Shown in pieces: positions 53,987-63,418 of a DNA stretch of 64,000 nt. The notes under the pieces were generated by a model, which worked only from the letters and a program-made list of their open reading frames with translations, was not told where the DNA came from and ran no database searches. Source of the DNA: Lutibacter sp. (lineage in GTDB: Bacteria; Bacteroidota; Bacteroidia; Flavobacteriales; Flavobacteriaceae); NCBI GenBank assembly GCA_002733665.1, contig NVWM01000027.1, forward strand, positions 62,001-126,000, written 5' to 3'. Position numbers and translations under genes: made by a program. Within the stretch, counting starts at the first letter, position 1, and every line of letters starts with the position of its first letter.

Positions 53987-56197
53987 TTAAAATCTCATAG
54001 TTAATCCTCCACCAGTACCAAAACGATTATCGTAACTTCCAGAAAGAGAGAAATTTTTACTCAAAATATATTCTAACCCAACATTCCAAGTATAATCGCT
54101 TACAATGTCTTTTCCTATGGGTAAATCGTTTTTAAAACCAAGGTCGGCTTGCCATTGCCACATTCCTTGTAATAATACTCTTGGAAATATTGGTACTGCT
54201 GTTGAGAATCCTATTTGTGGGCGCAATTGGGTGTCAATGCTTAAATCACTATCAATAAAGTAAGGCAATAACCAGCGTACACCTAACCTACCTACAGTTT
54301 CAATGTCACCCAATGAATCTTCTATTTCATTTTCAAATTCAATTCCTGCATAGGCTCTGAAATAAGTTCCTAAATAACGTTCGTAGTCTGCTATAATTTC
54401 TACATTTTTATTCCATCCATATTCGGTAGAAAAATTAAATTGATTGTAGGTGTTTGTTGCTACTAATGCTACAGATGTCATATGACTTGCTACTGTTGCT
54501 TCTCCCCATTTGTATATGGTTTTATCGGCTTTAGTTAGGTTGCTTAATGGATATTTTACCAATCTTGGGTCTTTAGCATCTCCATAACTAAAAATACGTG
54601 CCATACCTGCTTTGGCGTGGTAGAGTACATGACAATGGAAAAACCAATCGCCTGTTTCATTGGCATCAAACTCTATGGTTATACTTCCCATTGGTGGAAC
54701 ATTTACCGTATGTTTTAAAGGAGAATAGGCACCATTTGCATTTAGTACTCTAAAAAAGTGCCCGTGTAAATGCATTGGATGATGCATCATTGTTTTGTTA
54801 TTTAAAGTAATACGTGTTTTTTCGCCTCTTTTTATTTTTATTTTATCAACTTCCGATAATACTTTGTTATTGATAGTCCACACATAACGTAACATATTTC
54901 CTGTAAGGTTTAATTCAATTTCTTTGGTTGGTAATTCCGAATGAATCGTTGTTTTTACAGGTGATTTTAAATAATCATAAGAAAACTCGTTATTCATCTT
55001 CATTCCTTTCTGCATACCATCCATTTTCATCCCATTCATCTTCGTGTCCTCATTCTTCATTCCGCTCATTTTCATATCTTCTTTCATCCCATCCATATCA
55101 CTCATTGCATTGTCTTTTTGTATTGACATTTTATCAGATTTCATCTTTTTCATATTGCCCATTTCTTTGAGCATTTTCATATAATCTGGCGCAGGTAACA
55201 CCTTGGCTTTTGTCACTGTTCCACTACCTAAAACGGCACTTGTATATCCTGAACCATCTTGAGCAGTTGCTCTAATTTCTACAGCACCGCTTTCGGGAAT
55301 AGTGACTATATAATCGTAGGTTTCTGCAATAGCGTGTAATACTTTTTCTCTATGAACTGGCACTACATCGATACCATCACTTGAAATCAACATTGCTTTT
55401 CCTCCTATGGTAATCCAGAAATAAGTTGCTGCGGAAGCATTCACCATTCTAACACGCACTTTATCGCCTGCTTTAAACTGTTTGTAATTTTGTGTTGGTT
55501 TCCCGTTGGTTAAAAAAGCATCAAAAGCAACATCCGAAATATCAATTCCTGGCATACGTTTGCTCCATAATTTTAGTTGTGCTCCCAAAGCACCATTTGC
55601 GATGGTTTTACTTAAAGGCTGTGTTGTTCTTCTTTTAATAGAATACCATTCATTCCCTCTTTTTAGGTTTTTAAGCACGCTTTTTGGTTTTTCATCTATC
55701 CAATCTGAAAGGACAAGCGACAAATCGTAATCGTACTCAAACGTTTTTTCTTTCGGCTTAATTACAATTGCTCCATAGACACCTCGTTGCTCTTGCAAAC
55801 CTGTATGTGAGTGATACCAATAGGTTCCTGATTGATTTATAGGAAATTCGAATTTGTGTGTTTTTCCTGGTAGAATTGGAGGCGTATTTAAATACGGAAC
55901 ACCGTCTTGAAAATTGGGTAAAATTAACCCGTGCCAGTGTACCGAAGTTTCTACACTCATAGAATTGGTTACATAAATTACAGCATTTTGCCCTTCGGTA
56001 AAGGTCAAAGTTGGGGCAGGAATTGAATTATTAACTGCCATTGCTTCAACTTCTTTCCCTGAAAAATTGACCATTTTTTCATCTACCGTAAACCTGTAAG
56101 TAACCGTATTACCTTCTATTTCAGGAGTTAGTTTTTCTTGAGCAAATATTGCAAGAGTGAAAAAAAGTAGTGTAATATTTAAAATTTTTGTTTTCAT
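53987..56197 (-). CDS. Multicopper oxidase fused to a CopB-like outer-membrane barrel
   Basis: The 736-residue protein has a signal peptide (MKTKILNITLLFFTLAIFAQ). Copper motifs are HWHG (87-90), HSHTG (129-133), HPMHLHGHFF and HCHVLYHAKAGM. A Met-rich insert (MSDMDGMKEDMKMSG and MNGMKMDGMQKGMKM) lies around residues 340-400. The last ~180 residues (YNQFNFSTEYGWNKNVEIIA ... FSLSGSYDNRFGTGGGLTMRF) match the CopB-type barrel that normally is a separate protein. It would oxidise Cu(I) and tether itself to the outer membrane. Confidence 0.87.
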   Translation of the reverse strand: MKTKILNITLLFFTLAIFAQEKLTPEIEGNTVTYRFTVDEKMVNFSGKEVEAMAVNNSIPAPTLTFTEGQNAVIYVTNSMSVETSVHWHGLILPNFQDGVPYLNTPPILPGKTHKFEFPINQSGTYWYHSHTGLQEQRGVYGAIVIKPKEKTFEYDYDLSLVLSDWIDEKPKSVLKNLKRGNEWYSIKRRTTQPLSKTIANGALGAQLKLWSKRMPGIDISDVAFDAFLTNGKPTQNYKQFKAGDKVRVRMVNASAATYFWITIGGKAMLISSDGIDVVPVHREKVLHAIAETYDYIVTIPESGAVEIRATAQDGSGYTSAVLGSGTVTKAKVLPAPDYMKMLKEMGNMKKMKSDKMSIQKDNAMSDMDGMKEDMKMSGMKNEDTKMNGMKMDGMQKGMKMNNEFSYDYLKSPVKTTIHSELPTKEIELNLTGNMLRYVWTINNKVLSEVDKIKIKRGEKTRITLNNKTMMHHPMHLHGHFFRVLNANGAYSPLKHTVNVPPMGSITIEFDANETGDWFFHCHVLYHAKAGMARIFSYGDAKDPRLVKYPLSNLTKADKTIYKWGEATVASHMTSVALVATNTYNQFNFSTEYGWNKNVEIIADYERYLGTYFRAYAGIEFENEIEDSLGDIETVGRLGVRWLLPYFIDSDLSIDTQLRPQIGFSTAVPIFPRVLLQGMWQWQADLGFKNDLPIGKDIVSDYTWNVGLEYILSKNFSLSGSYDNRFGTGGGLTMRF

Positions 56198-56261
56198 AAT
56201 TAGTGATTTTTAATATTACAAATGTCCTCTATATTAAAAAGTATACCGTGCATAATTTTGG

Positions 56262-56834
56262 TTAAATTGTATCAAGTGTTTCTCTTTTCCCTATAGATTT
56301 GAATTCCGTAGGTGTTAATCCAGTAATTTTTTTAAACTGTCTGGAAAGATGTTGTGGACTACTATAACTTAATTCGTGTGAAATCTGACTTAAAGTTAAC
56401 TCATTATAAATTAAGAGTTCTTTTGTACGTTCTATTCTTTGTTCTATACTATAATGCTCAATAGTTTTTCCTTCAATTTCTGAAAATATTTTACTGATTT
56501 TTGAATACTCAATTCCTATTTGTACAGCTAAAAACTTAGAAAATTTTTGGTGCATTGATTTTTCTTTTCCATGATGAATATGCTCTATAATTACAATTTT
56601 TATTTGATTTATTATTTTCGCTTCTCTATCTTCAACCAATTCAAACCCTTCTTTTTTCAGGAGAGTATTAAGAACTATCTTTTCCTTTTCAGAAGGCATC
56701 ATATCAAAATAAATTTTCCCTAAATCGACATGAACAAAGCCAATTTTATTTTTAAGCAGTTCATCATTAACCACTTTAATACATCGGTTACAAACCATGT
56801 TTTTTACCACTAATTCAATTTTATTTTGTATCAT
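56262..56834 (-). CDS. AraC-family regulator with an N-terminal HMA-like metal-sensing domain
   Basis: This 190-residue protein has Cys15 and Cys18 in VVKNMVCNRCIKVVNDELL, with a second half (GFVHVDLGKIYFDMMPS) that fits the alpha/beta pattern of a short HMA fold. The C-terminal ~95 residues are an AraC helix-turn-helix (LSQISHELSYSSPQHLSRQF followed by KKITGLTPTEFKSIG). A metal-responsive regulator of this island is likely. It lies 2 bp after the haem-binding gene and 64 bp before the multicopper oxidase. Confidence 0.82.
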   Translation of the reverse strand: MIQNKIELVVKNMVCNRCIKVVNDELLKNKIGFVHVDLGKIYFDMMPSEKEKIVLNTLLKKEGFELVEDREAKIINQIKIVIIEHIHHGKEKSMHQKFSKFLAVQIGIEYSKISKIFSEIEGKTIEHYSIEQRIERTKELLIYNELTLSQISHELSYSSPQHLSRQFKKITGLTPTEFKSIGKRETLDTI

Positions 56835-56836
56835 TA

Positions 56837-57289
56837 TTAAAGGCTATCTCTTAAGTTATCAATCCATTTAATTATAAGTTCTTTTTCGCTTTCAGATAAT
56901 TTAGCATTACCATGAATTAAAGTGTAAGATGAAAGCGGCATTTCTTCATCTTTAATCTGGCTGATAATTGATTTTAGTTTACTCTTTTTTCTCCTGTTGG
57001 AATAATTATCCCATTCGCTAAAATTCAATTCAGATTTCCCTTCTTTTATATGATCTTCTAAAAACCAAGCAATAGGTTGCACTTTATTGTACCAAGGATA
57101 TGCCGTATTATTACTATGGCAATCATAGCATGATACTTGTAATTTCTTGTGTATACTTTCCGGAACATCATTTACTAACATAAAATCTGTTTTAAGTACA
57201 ACATCACTTTGATTGCGAGTTGTGGGAATAAATTGTATTCCCACAAATGCAATTAATAAAGCCAAGGCTATGATTTTTACAATTTTCAC
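56837..57289 (-). CDS. Haem-binding domain membrane protein
   Basis: This 150-residue protein has an N-terminal helix (IVKIIALALLIAFVGIQF). The single CxxCH motif (VSCYDCHSN), followed by YPWYNKVQP, matches the Bacteroidota haem-binding domain, so it should carry one c-type haem in the periplasm. It starts with GTG at 57289, directly after the TAA of the DUF3347 gene. It is the intact paralogue of the pseudogene at 51880-52268. Confidence 0.88.
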   Translation of the reverse strand: MKIVKIIALALLIAFVGIQFIPTTRNQSDVVLKTDFMLVNDVPESIHKKLQVSCYDCHSNNTAYPWYNKVQPIAWFLEDHIKEGKSELNFSEWDNYSNRRKKSKLKSIISQIKDEEMPLSSYTLIHGNAKLSESEKELIIKWIDNLRDSL

Positions 57290-57943
57290 TTAATTAATTT
57301 GTTTTTTCACACTACCACATTTCATCATTTTTGCTCCGAAATATGGATTTTTAATCTCTTTAACTTCACTCAACCAATACGCACCTTTATTGTTATTTGC
57401 CATTGGACAAAAATCTTGATACAGCGTTTTTTCTGTTCCTAACAAGGCAATTAAATCATTAACATCTGTACTCAATGTTTCAAAATGCTCTCTTTGATGG
57501 TCGATAGGGCTTTTTACAACATGCTCAGCTTGCTCTTTAGCACTTTCTAAAATTTCCATATACTCCTTATGAGTATCTCCTTTTAGCGCTGTCATATCGA
57601 ACTTTGAAAAAGCAACTAATAATACCATTCCTCCCTTTGCAGTAATCTCTTTACTGTCTGCTACTAATCCGTTTTTTATTTGAATATAAGCATCAATAAT
57701 AGGAGAGGTTGCTGCATTTTTTTGAACATTGCCTTCAATAGTTCTACTTTCCTTTTTTGAAGATTGATTATCATGATGTCCGTCGCTATTATCATGATCC
57801 ATCTTTGAATGGTCATCGCTTTTCATTTCAGTATGATGTCCATCTTTATTATTATGTTCTTTCTTGTTGTCTTTACAAGACGTTACTGATAAAACAATAA
57901 ACACTATTGCTAAAATCCCTGTTGTTACTTTTAATTTTTTCAT
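57290..57943 (-). CDS. DUF3347 lipoprotein with His/Asp-rich linker
   Basis: The 217-residue protein has a lipoprotein signal ending VLSVTSCKDNKKEHN and a His/Asp-rich stretch (HHTEMKSDDHSKMDHDNSDG). Its DUF3347 domain (IIDAYIQIKNGLVADSKEI) ends DFCPMANNNKGAYWLSEVKE, NPYFGAKMMKCGSVKK. The same domain is the C-terminus of CusB at 43509. Cys and Met in CPMA and MMKCG are likely copper ligands. Confidence 0.85.
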   Translation of the reverse strand: MKKLKVTTGILAIVFIVLSVTSCKDNKKEHNNKDGHHTEMKSDDHSKMDHDNSDGHHDNQSSKKESRTIEGNVQKNAATSPIIDAYIQIKNGLVADSKEITAKGGMVLLVAFSKFDMTALKGDTHKEYMEILESAKEQAEHVVKSPIDHQREHFETLSTDVNDLIALLGTEKTLYQDFCPMANNNKGAYWLSEVKEIKNPYFGAKMMKCGSVKKQIN

Positions 57944-57974
57944 TTTTAATAAATTTAATTTCTATTGGTATTAA

Positions 57975-58370
57975 TTAATGATTATGGCCACTATGATCCT
58001 CTTTTTTCTTTGCAGAAATATTCATTTTCATTTCTTTATCATATTGGCAACATCCTGGTAAGTTATTGTATGTTTCAGAATTTGCCTTTACCTTGTCTGT
58101 ATCATATCCTGAAGCTGCAATGGCGTTATGAATTTTATCTAAACTTGTTTTTAAAGTATCGTAAGACAGGTCAATTTTTTTGTTTTCTTTGTCCCAAATA
58201 GCACTGGAAACACCATCTATGTCATTTGCTGCTTTTTCAATTGTTGTTTTGCACATACCGCAGTTACCACGTACTCCAAAGGATGCTTCCGTTTCTGCTG
58301 ATTTAGATTGTGAAAAACTCATTGTTAAAGTTAAAATAAATACGATTGTCGTTAAAATTGTTTTTTTCAT
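57975..58370 (-). CDS. Exported HMA protein with C-terminal CC
   Basis: This 131-residue protein has a signal peptide (to FSQSKSAETEA), an HMA motif (GVRGNCGMCKTTIEKAA), then NLPGCCQYDKEMKMN and a His-rich tail (DHSGHNH). It is probably a periplasmic copper carrier between the CusA system and DUF3347. It lies 11 bp after the tolC-type gene. Confidence 0.87.
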   Translation of the reverse strand: MKKTILTTIVFILTLTMSFSQSKSAETEASFGVRGNCGMCKTTIEKAANDIDGVSSAIWDKENKKIDLSYDTLKTSLDKIHNAIAASGYDTDKVKANSETYNNLPGCCQYDKEMKMNISAKKKEDHSGHNH

Positions 58371-58381
58371 TGTTCTTGTTT

Positions 58382-59623
58382 TTAATTTGTTAAATAATTA
58401 ATAATTGTTGTTTGTAAATAATATTTTTTAATAGATTCTATTTGATTGATTTGAAATTTTAATTGTAATTCTTGAATGTCTAAAACGTCATTAAAATTAA
58501 TAGTTCCAGTTTCATAACTTCTAATTAAAATGTCTTCAGCGTCTTTTGCTTGTTTTAGATTTTTTGATTGTGTATTATACTGAATTTTGGTTGCAATTCT
58601 ATCATTTATGGCTTTATCAAGTATAGATTCAAGTTTGTTTAATCTATCTTGCTTTTGAGCTGTAATTTCTTGTCGCTTTAAGTCGTTTTGTTTTGTTTTT
58701 GATTTGTACTTTTTATTAAAAATTGGAATAGACAATGTTACCATTGGCATTAAAATATCTTTTCCGTTTTCATTAAAACTTAAATCTGGTCGCTCTGAAA
58801 CGGCAATGTAATCGAGACCAAAACCAATATTTGGCTTATTCTCTTTTTGATTTAATAATTCTGAACTTTCTACTGATTGATACAGTTTATCAAACTTTAA
58901 TAATTCTGGATGCAATTGCAAATTACCTTCTGTCGGCATTATTTCATCTGAAGGAATTGATAATTCTTCAACAACTTTTACTGCTATTGATTTATCGCGA
59001 TTCAACAGTTTGTTAAAAACAGTTTGCTCTGCCAAATAATTTTGTGTCAAAACTTTATACAACTGATCCATTTCATTTTGCCTCATCTGCAATCGTAACA
59101 CATCAACAGCCGATGCTTTACCAACTTCAACAAAAGTGAGTGCCATTGTTTCATAGGTTTTAAGCAACTCAATATTTTGAAATAATACTTTTTGTTTTGC
59201 TTTAATAGCATATAAATTATAATATGATTGTGATACTGAAGCAATCAATTTACGCTTTGCAATAACAATATCTTCATATTTTGCATCTGCTAACGAACTC
59301 ACATAATTTTCACGCGCAGTAATAGTTCCAAACCAAGGAATCATTTGTTTTGCAGAAACTTTAAAGCGTTGCGCTCCAGTCCGTGTTTCTGGTTCGCTTA
59401 CAAAATATCCTACACCAATTTCAGTATTAGGAAATGTATTCACTTCATTTTTCTTTTCTAATGCTATTTTATACTGCAATTCAAATTTTTGAATCTTTGG
59501 ATTATTTGCCAATGCCTCTTCGATATATGTTTCTAATTCTTGACCTTGTATCAAGAGAGAAAAGAAAAGAGAAAAAAGAAAAAAGACTATTTTCTGGATT
59601 TTAAATTTGTTTATTTCATTCAT
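58382..59623 (-). CDS. TolC-family outer-membrane efflux protein (CusC-like)
   Basis: This 413-residue protein has a signal peptide (FFLFSLFFSLLIQGQE). The body is rich in long coiled-coil helices (YKIALEKKNEVNTFPNTEIG; RLQMRQNEMDQLYKVLTQNY; IRSYETGTINFNDVLDIQEL). It gives the outer-membrane exit of the tripartite pump. It lies 4 bp after cusA. Confidence 0.9.
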   Translation of the reverse strand: MNEINKFKIQKIVFFLFSLFFSLLIQGQELETYIEEALANNPKIQKFELQYKIALEKKNEVNTFPNTEIGVGYFVSEPETRTGAQRFKVSAKQMIPWFGTITARENYVSSLADAKYEDIVIAKRKLIASVSQSYYNLYAIKAKQKVLFQNIELLKTYETMALTFVEVGKASAVDVLRLQMRQNEMDQLYKVLTQNYLAEQTVFNKLLNRDKSIAVKVVEELSIPSDEIMPTEGNLQLHPELLKFDKLYQSVESSELLNQKENKPNIGFGLDYIAVSERPDLSFNENGKDILMPMVTLSIPIFNKKYKSKTKQNDLKRQEITAQKQDRLNKLESILDKAINDRIATKIQYNTQSKNLKQAKDAEDILIRSYETGTINFNDVLDIQELQLKFQINQIESIKKYYLQTTIINYLTN

Positions 59624-59627
59624 CTTT

Positions 59628-62600
59628 TTAATTTTTAACTTTAATTTCTTTCATCCAACTAAATAAAACTGGCACTACAAATAGCGTTATCAATGCAACC
59701 AACATACCTCCAAAACTTGGTATTGCCATTGGTATCATAATATCACTTCCTCTTCCTGTACTTGTTAATATTGGTAACAATGCTAAAATTGTAGTTGCCG
59801 TAGTCATTAAACACGGTCTAATTCGTTTTTCTCCTGCTTCAATTACTGATGCTCTAATTTCTTGTTTAGATTCGGGTTTATTTCTATCAAAAATTTGCGT
59901 TAAATACGTTGCCATTACAACACCATCATCTGTTGCAATACCAAACAGCGCAATAAAACCTACCCAAACTGCGACACTTAAATTAATCGTCTTTATCTGA
60001 AACAATTCTCTAAAATCAATTCCGAATGCATTAAAATTCATAAACCAATCTGTGCCATACAAACCTATCATTACAAAGCCACCTGAAAAAGCAACTAAAA
60101 TACCTGTAAAGACTAATAATGAAGTTGAAACTGATTTAAACTGAAAATAGAGTATCAAGAAAATAATAGCCAATGCTAATGGTACTACAACACTAAGAGT
60201 TTTTTCTGCTCTAATTTGATTTTCGTAAGTTCCTGTAAATTTGTAATTAATACCCTTTGGAACTGTCAATTCTCCTCTGTCAATTTTTCCTTGGATGGCT
60301 TTTTGTGCCTCTTCAACTACATTTACTTCAGCAAAACCATCTAATTTATCAAAAAGCACATAGCCAATTAAAAAAGTATCTTCACTTTTAATTACTTGGG
60401 GCCCTTGCTCATATCTTATTTCAACCAATTCTTTTAACGGAATTGGATTTCCTTTTTTGGTCGGCACATAAATATTCTCTAAATCAGTTGGACTTGTTCT
60501 TAGTTCTCTTGGATAGCGCACTCGAACACCATAACGCTCTCTTCCTTCAACGGTTTGCGTTAGCATTTTACCGCCAATTGCAACTTCTAAAATAGATTGC
60601 ACGTCTTGTATTGCCAAACCGTAGCGTGCAATTTTCTCTCTATCAATGTCTATCAGCAAGTAAGGTTTGCCAACAATTCTATCGGCAAAAACGGCTTCTT
60701 TTTTAACACCTTCAACTTGTTTCAACACTTTCTCTAATTCAATACCAAAGGCTTCAATTTCTGCTAAACTTTGTCCTTTCACTTTTATTCCCATTGGCGC
60801 ACGCATTCCTGTTTGTAACATTACCAATCGTGTTTCTATGGGTTGTAATTTTGGTGCAGAGGTTACTCCTGGAAGTTTTGTAACTTTTACAATTTCTTTC
60901 CAAATATCATCAGTGTTTTTGATGTGTTTACGCCAGTTTCTATAATAATTTCCATCTTCATCTAAAATTAATTTTTTGTTTTCAATTTTAGTTCCTGAAG
61001 AAATATATCTACCTGATTTTGTTTCAAACAAGCCGTCTTCATTTACTTTAAATTTCAAACGTTTTCTATGCTTATCTTGTTTGTATTCGGGTTTATAGAT
61101 AATTACATTTTCGTACATCGACAATGGTGCTGGATCCAATGCACTTTCTGCTCTACCAGACTTACCTACAACTGTTTGAATTTCGGTAATTGTAGAAACT
61201 GCAATGTCTAACTGTTGTAAAACACGTTTATTTTCTTCAACTCCAGAATGTGGCATTGATGTTGGCATCAATAAAAACGAACCTTCATTTAGCGATGGCA
61301 TAAACTCTTTACCTGTATTGCTCCAAATATTAAATCCTAAAAAGACAATTAATGTTGGAATACTTAAAAATAGGAGTTTGTTATCTAGTGCCCAAGTTAA
61401 AATACGGACATAATATTTTTGAAATAAAGTAAATACGCCTAGCAATCCGAAGCAAATAATACTTACAAAAATAAGGTTAGAAACTATGGAATAATCTACA
61501 CCTAAAGGTCGCCAATACACAGCCAAAATAGTTACAATTGTTATAGCAGAAAGTAATACATTAACGGTATTTGCATTTTTTTCTGAAAGAATTTCTCTAT
61601 CTTTTAAAACATTAGAAATTGCAAATCCAACTAAAATAAGACCTATATAATAACCATTTATTGCTGCAAAAATCCCAAAAACAGCCAACCCAATATTTAG
61701 TAAAAATCCGAATTTCTTTTTTGGTGCTTTCCATCCAAATAACCAAGCGGCAAAAGGTGGAATTAAAAATAAGGCTACAATTACAGATGCTGTTAACGCC
61801 ATCGTTTTGGTTGCTGCTAAGGGTCTAAACAGTTTTCCTTCTGAACCTATCATTGTAAATACTGGTACAAAACTCACAATAGTTGTGGCAACGGCTGTTA
61901 AAATAGCGCCTGAAACTTCTTCGGTTGCTGTGTACACGATCGAATTCATTGATCGTTTTACTTTATCAAGTTTACTCTCATCAATATGCCGAATAATGTT
62001 TTCGGTAAGAATAACACCAACATCTACCATCGTTCCAATTGCAATGGCAATACCAGAAAGTGCTACAATATTTGCATCGACTCCAAAGAGTTTCATTCCT
62101 ATAAAAACCATTAATACGGCTACTGGCAATAAACTTGATATCAATGCAGATACTCGCAGATTAAAAACCATCATTAAAATCACTAAAATGGTGATTAATA
62201 TCTCTAAAGTTAAGGCTTCATTTAAGGTTTCAAGTGTCTCTTCAATTAATTCTGTACGATCGTAAAAAGGAACTACCGTTAATTGAGATACTCTACCGTC
62301 TTTTAAAACTTTGGATGGTAATCCTGTACTAATCTCATTAATTTGGTTTTTAACGTTCGTTATCACTTCCATTGGATTTGCTCCATAACGAGCAACAACA
62401 ACACCTCCAACAACCTCTGCTCCTTCTTTATCTAAAATACCTCTACGCTGTGCAGGACCTAAAGCAACTTTAGCAACATCTTTAATTAAAATTGGCGTAA
62501 AGTTTTCAGATGAAACAACCGCATTTTCTAAATCTTCAACAGATTTTATATAGCCCAAACCACGAACAAGATATTCTGCTTGGTTAATCTCGATTGTTTT

Positions 62601-63311
62601 TGCACCAATATCTTTGTTTGATTTTCGAACTGCATCGACTACTTGTGCTAAAGAAATATTATATTCTTTTAAAATATCAGGATTAATATCTACTTGGTAT
62701 TCCTGCACATAACCTCCAATACTCGCTACTTCTGAGACTCCACTTGCTGATGACAACGCATATTTTACATAATAATCTTGAATACTTCTAAGTTCATGTA
62801 AGTCCCAGCCTCCTGTAACATTACCTTCTTCATCACGACCTTCTAATGTGTACCAAAATATTTGCCCTAATCCTGTTGCATCTGGACCTAAACTTGGTTG
62901 CACACCTTCTGGTAATAATCCTTTTGGTAACGAATTTAATTTTTCAAGGATCCTGCTTCTACTCCAATAAAACTCTACATCTTCTTCGAGAATTATATAA
63001 ATTGAAGAAAATCCAAAAGCCGATGAACTACGAATTGTTTTAACACCAGGAATTCCTAACAAAGAAGTTGTTAATGGATATGTAATCTGATCTTCAATAT
63101 CTTGTGGTGAACGACCGTCCCATCTTGTGAAAACTATTTGTTGATTTTCTCCAATATCAGGAATAGCATCTACTGCGACAGGATTTCTAGGAATCCCTGT
63201 TTTATCCCAATCAAATGGTGCCGTTGAAATCCCTAACCCAATAAAAAGGGAGAGTAATAAAACTGCTACGAGTTTATTTTCTATGAGAAATTTGATACTT
63301 TTATTTAGCAT
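59628..63311 (-). CDS. cusA: CusA-type heavy-metal RND efflux permease, enlarged
   Basis: The 1227-residue HME-RND pump is longer than the usual ~1045 residues. Landmarks are PVAVDAIPDIGENQQIVFTR near 45-64, the proton-relay helix IAIGTMVDVGVILTEN (Glu437), FMPSLNEGSFLLMPTSMPHS near 670-690, and GIATDDGVVMATYLTQ in the C-terminal half. About 100 extra residues (530-630) seem to form additional membrane helices. Others (about 760-815) form a soluble insert. It pumps Cu(I)/Ag(I) from the periplasm together with the TolC-type protein and CusB. Confidence 0.93.
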   Translation of the reverse strand: MLNKSIKFLIENKLVAVLLLSLFIGLGISTAPFDWDKTGIPRNPVAVDAIPDIGENQQIVFTRWDGRSPQDIEDQITYPLTTSLLGIPGVKTIRSSSAFGFSSIYIILEEDVEFYWSRSRILEKLNSLPKGLLPEGVQPSLGPDATGLGQIFWYTLEGRDEEGNVTGGWDLHELRSIQDYYVKYALSSASGVSEVASIGGYVQEYQVDINPDILKEYNISLAQVVDAVRKSNKDIGAKTIEINQAEYLVRGLGYIKSVEDLENAVVSSENFTPILIKDVAKVALGPAQRRGILDKEGAEVVGGVVVARYGANPMEVITNVKNQINEISTGLPSKVLKDGRVSQLTVVPFYDRTELIEETLETLNEALTLEILITILVILMMVFNLRVSALISSLLPVAVLMVFIGMKLFGVDANIVALSGIAIAIGTMVDVGVILTENIIRHIDESKLDKVKRSMNSIVYTATEEVSGAILTAVATTIVSFVPVFTMIGSEGKLFRPLAATKTMALTASVIVALFLIPPFAAWLFGWKAPKKKFGFLLNIGLAVFGIFAAINGYYIGLILVGFAISNVLKDREILSEKNANTVNVLLSAITIVTILAVYWRPLGVDYSIVSNLIFVSIICFGLLGVFTLFQKYYVRILTWALDNKLLFLSIPTLIVFLGFNIWSNTGKEFMPSLNEGSFLLMPTSMPHSGVEENKRVLQQLDIAVSTITEIQTVVGKSGRAESALDPAPLSMYENVIIYKPEYKQDKHRKRLKFKVNEDGLFETKSGRYISSGTKIENKKLILDEDGNYYRNWRKHIKNTDDIWKEIVKVTKLPGVTSAPKLQPIETRLVMLQTGMRAPMGIKVKGQSLAEIEAFGIELEKVLKQVEGVKKEAVFADRIVGKPYLLIDIDREKIARYGLAIQDVQSILEVAIGGKMLTQTVEGRERYGVRVRYPRELRTSPTDLENIYVPTKKGNPIPLKELVEIRYEQGPQVIKSEDTFLIGYVLFDKLDGFAEVNVVEEAQKAIQGKIDRGELTVPKGINYKFTGTYENQIRAEKTLSVVVPLALAIIFLILYFQFKSVSTSLLVFTGILVAFSGGFVMIGLYGTDWFMNFNAFGIDFRELFQIKTINLSVAVWVGFIALFGIATDDGVVMATYLTQIFDRNKPESKQEIRASVIEAGEKRIRPCLMTTATTILALLPILTSTGRGSDIMIPMAIPSFGGMLVALITLFVVPVLFSWMKEIKVKN

Positions 63312-63418
63312 TTATTTTAATTTTTAAACTTTAGACATTAGTGTTGAAAAAACACCGAATACAAGAATTTATCCTAATGGAATAATCCACAGGATAATTG
63401 TGTCAATAGTTTAAAAAA

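Noticed and set aside
63364-63400. Hairpin TTATCCT/AGGATAA before cusA as a metal-operator
   Set aside because: The stem is short, lacks a T-run and has no resemblance to known copper-box sequences; it is left unassigned.
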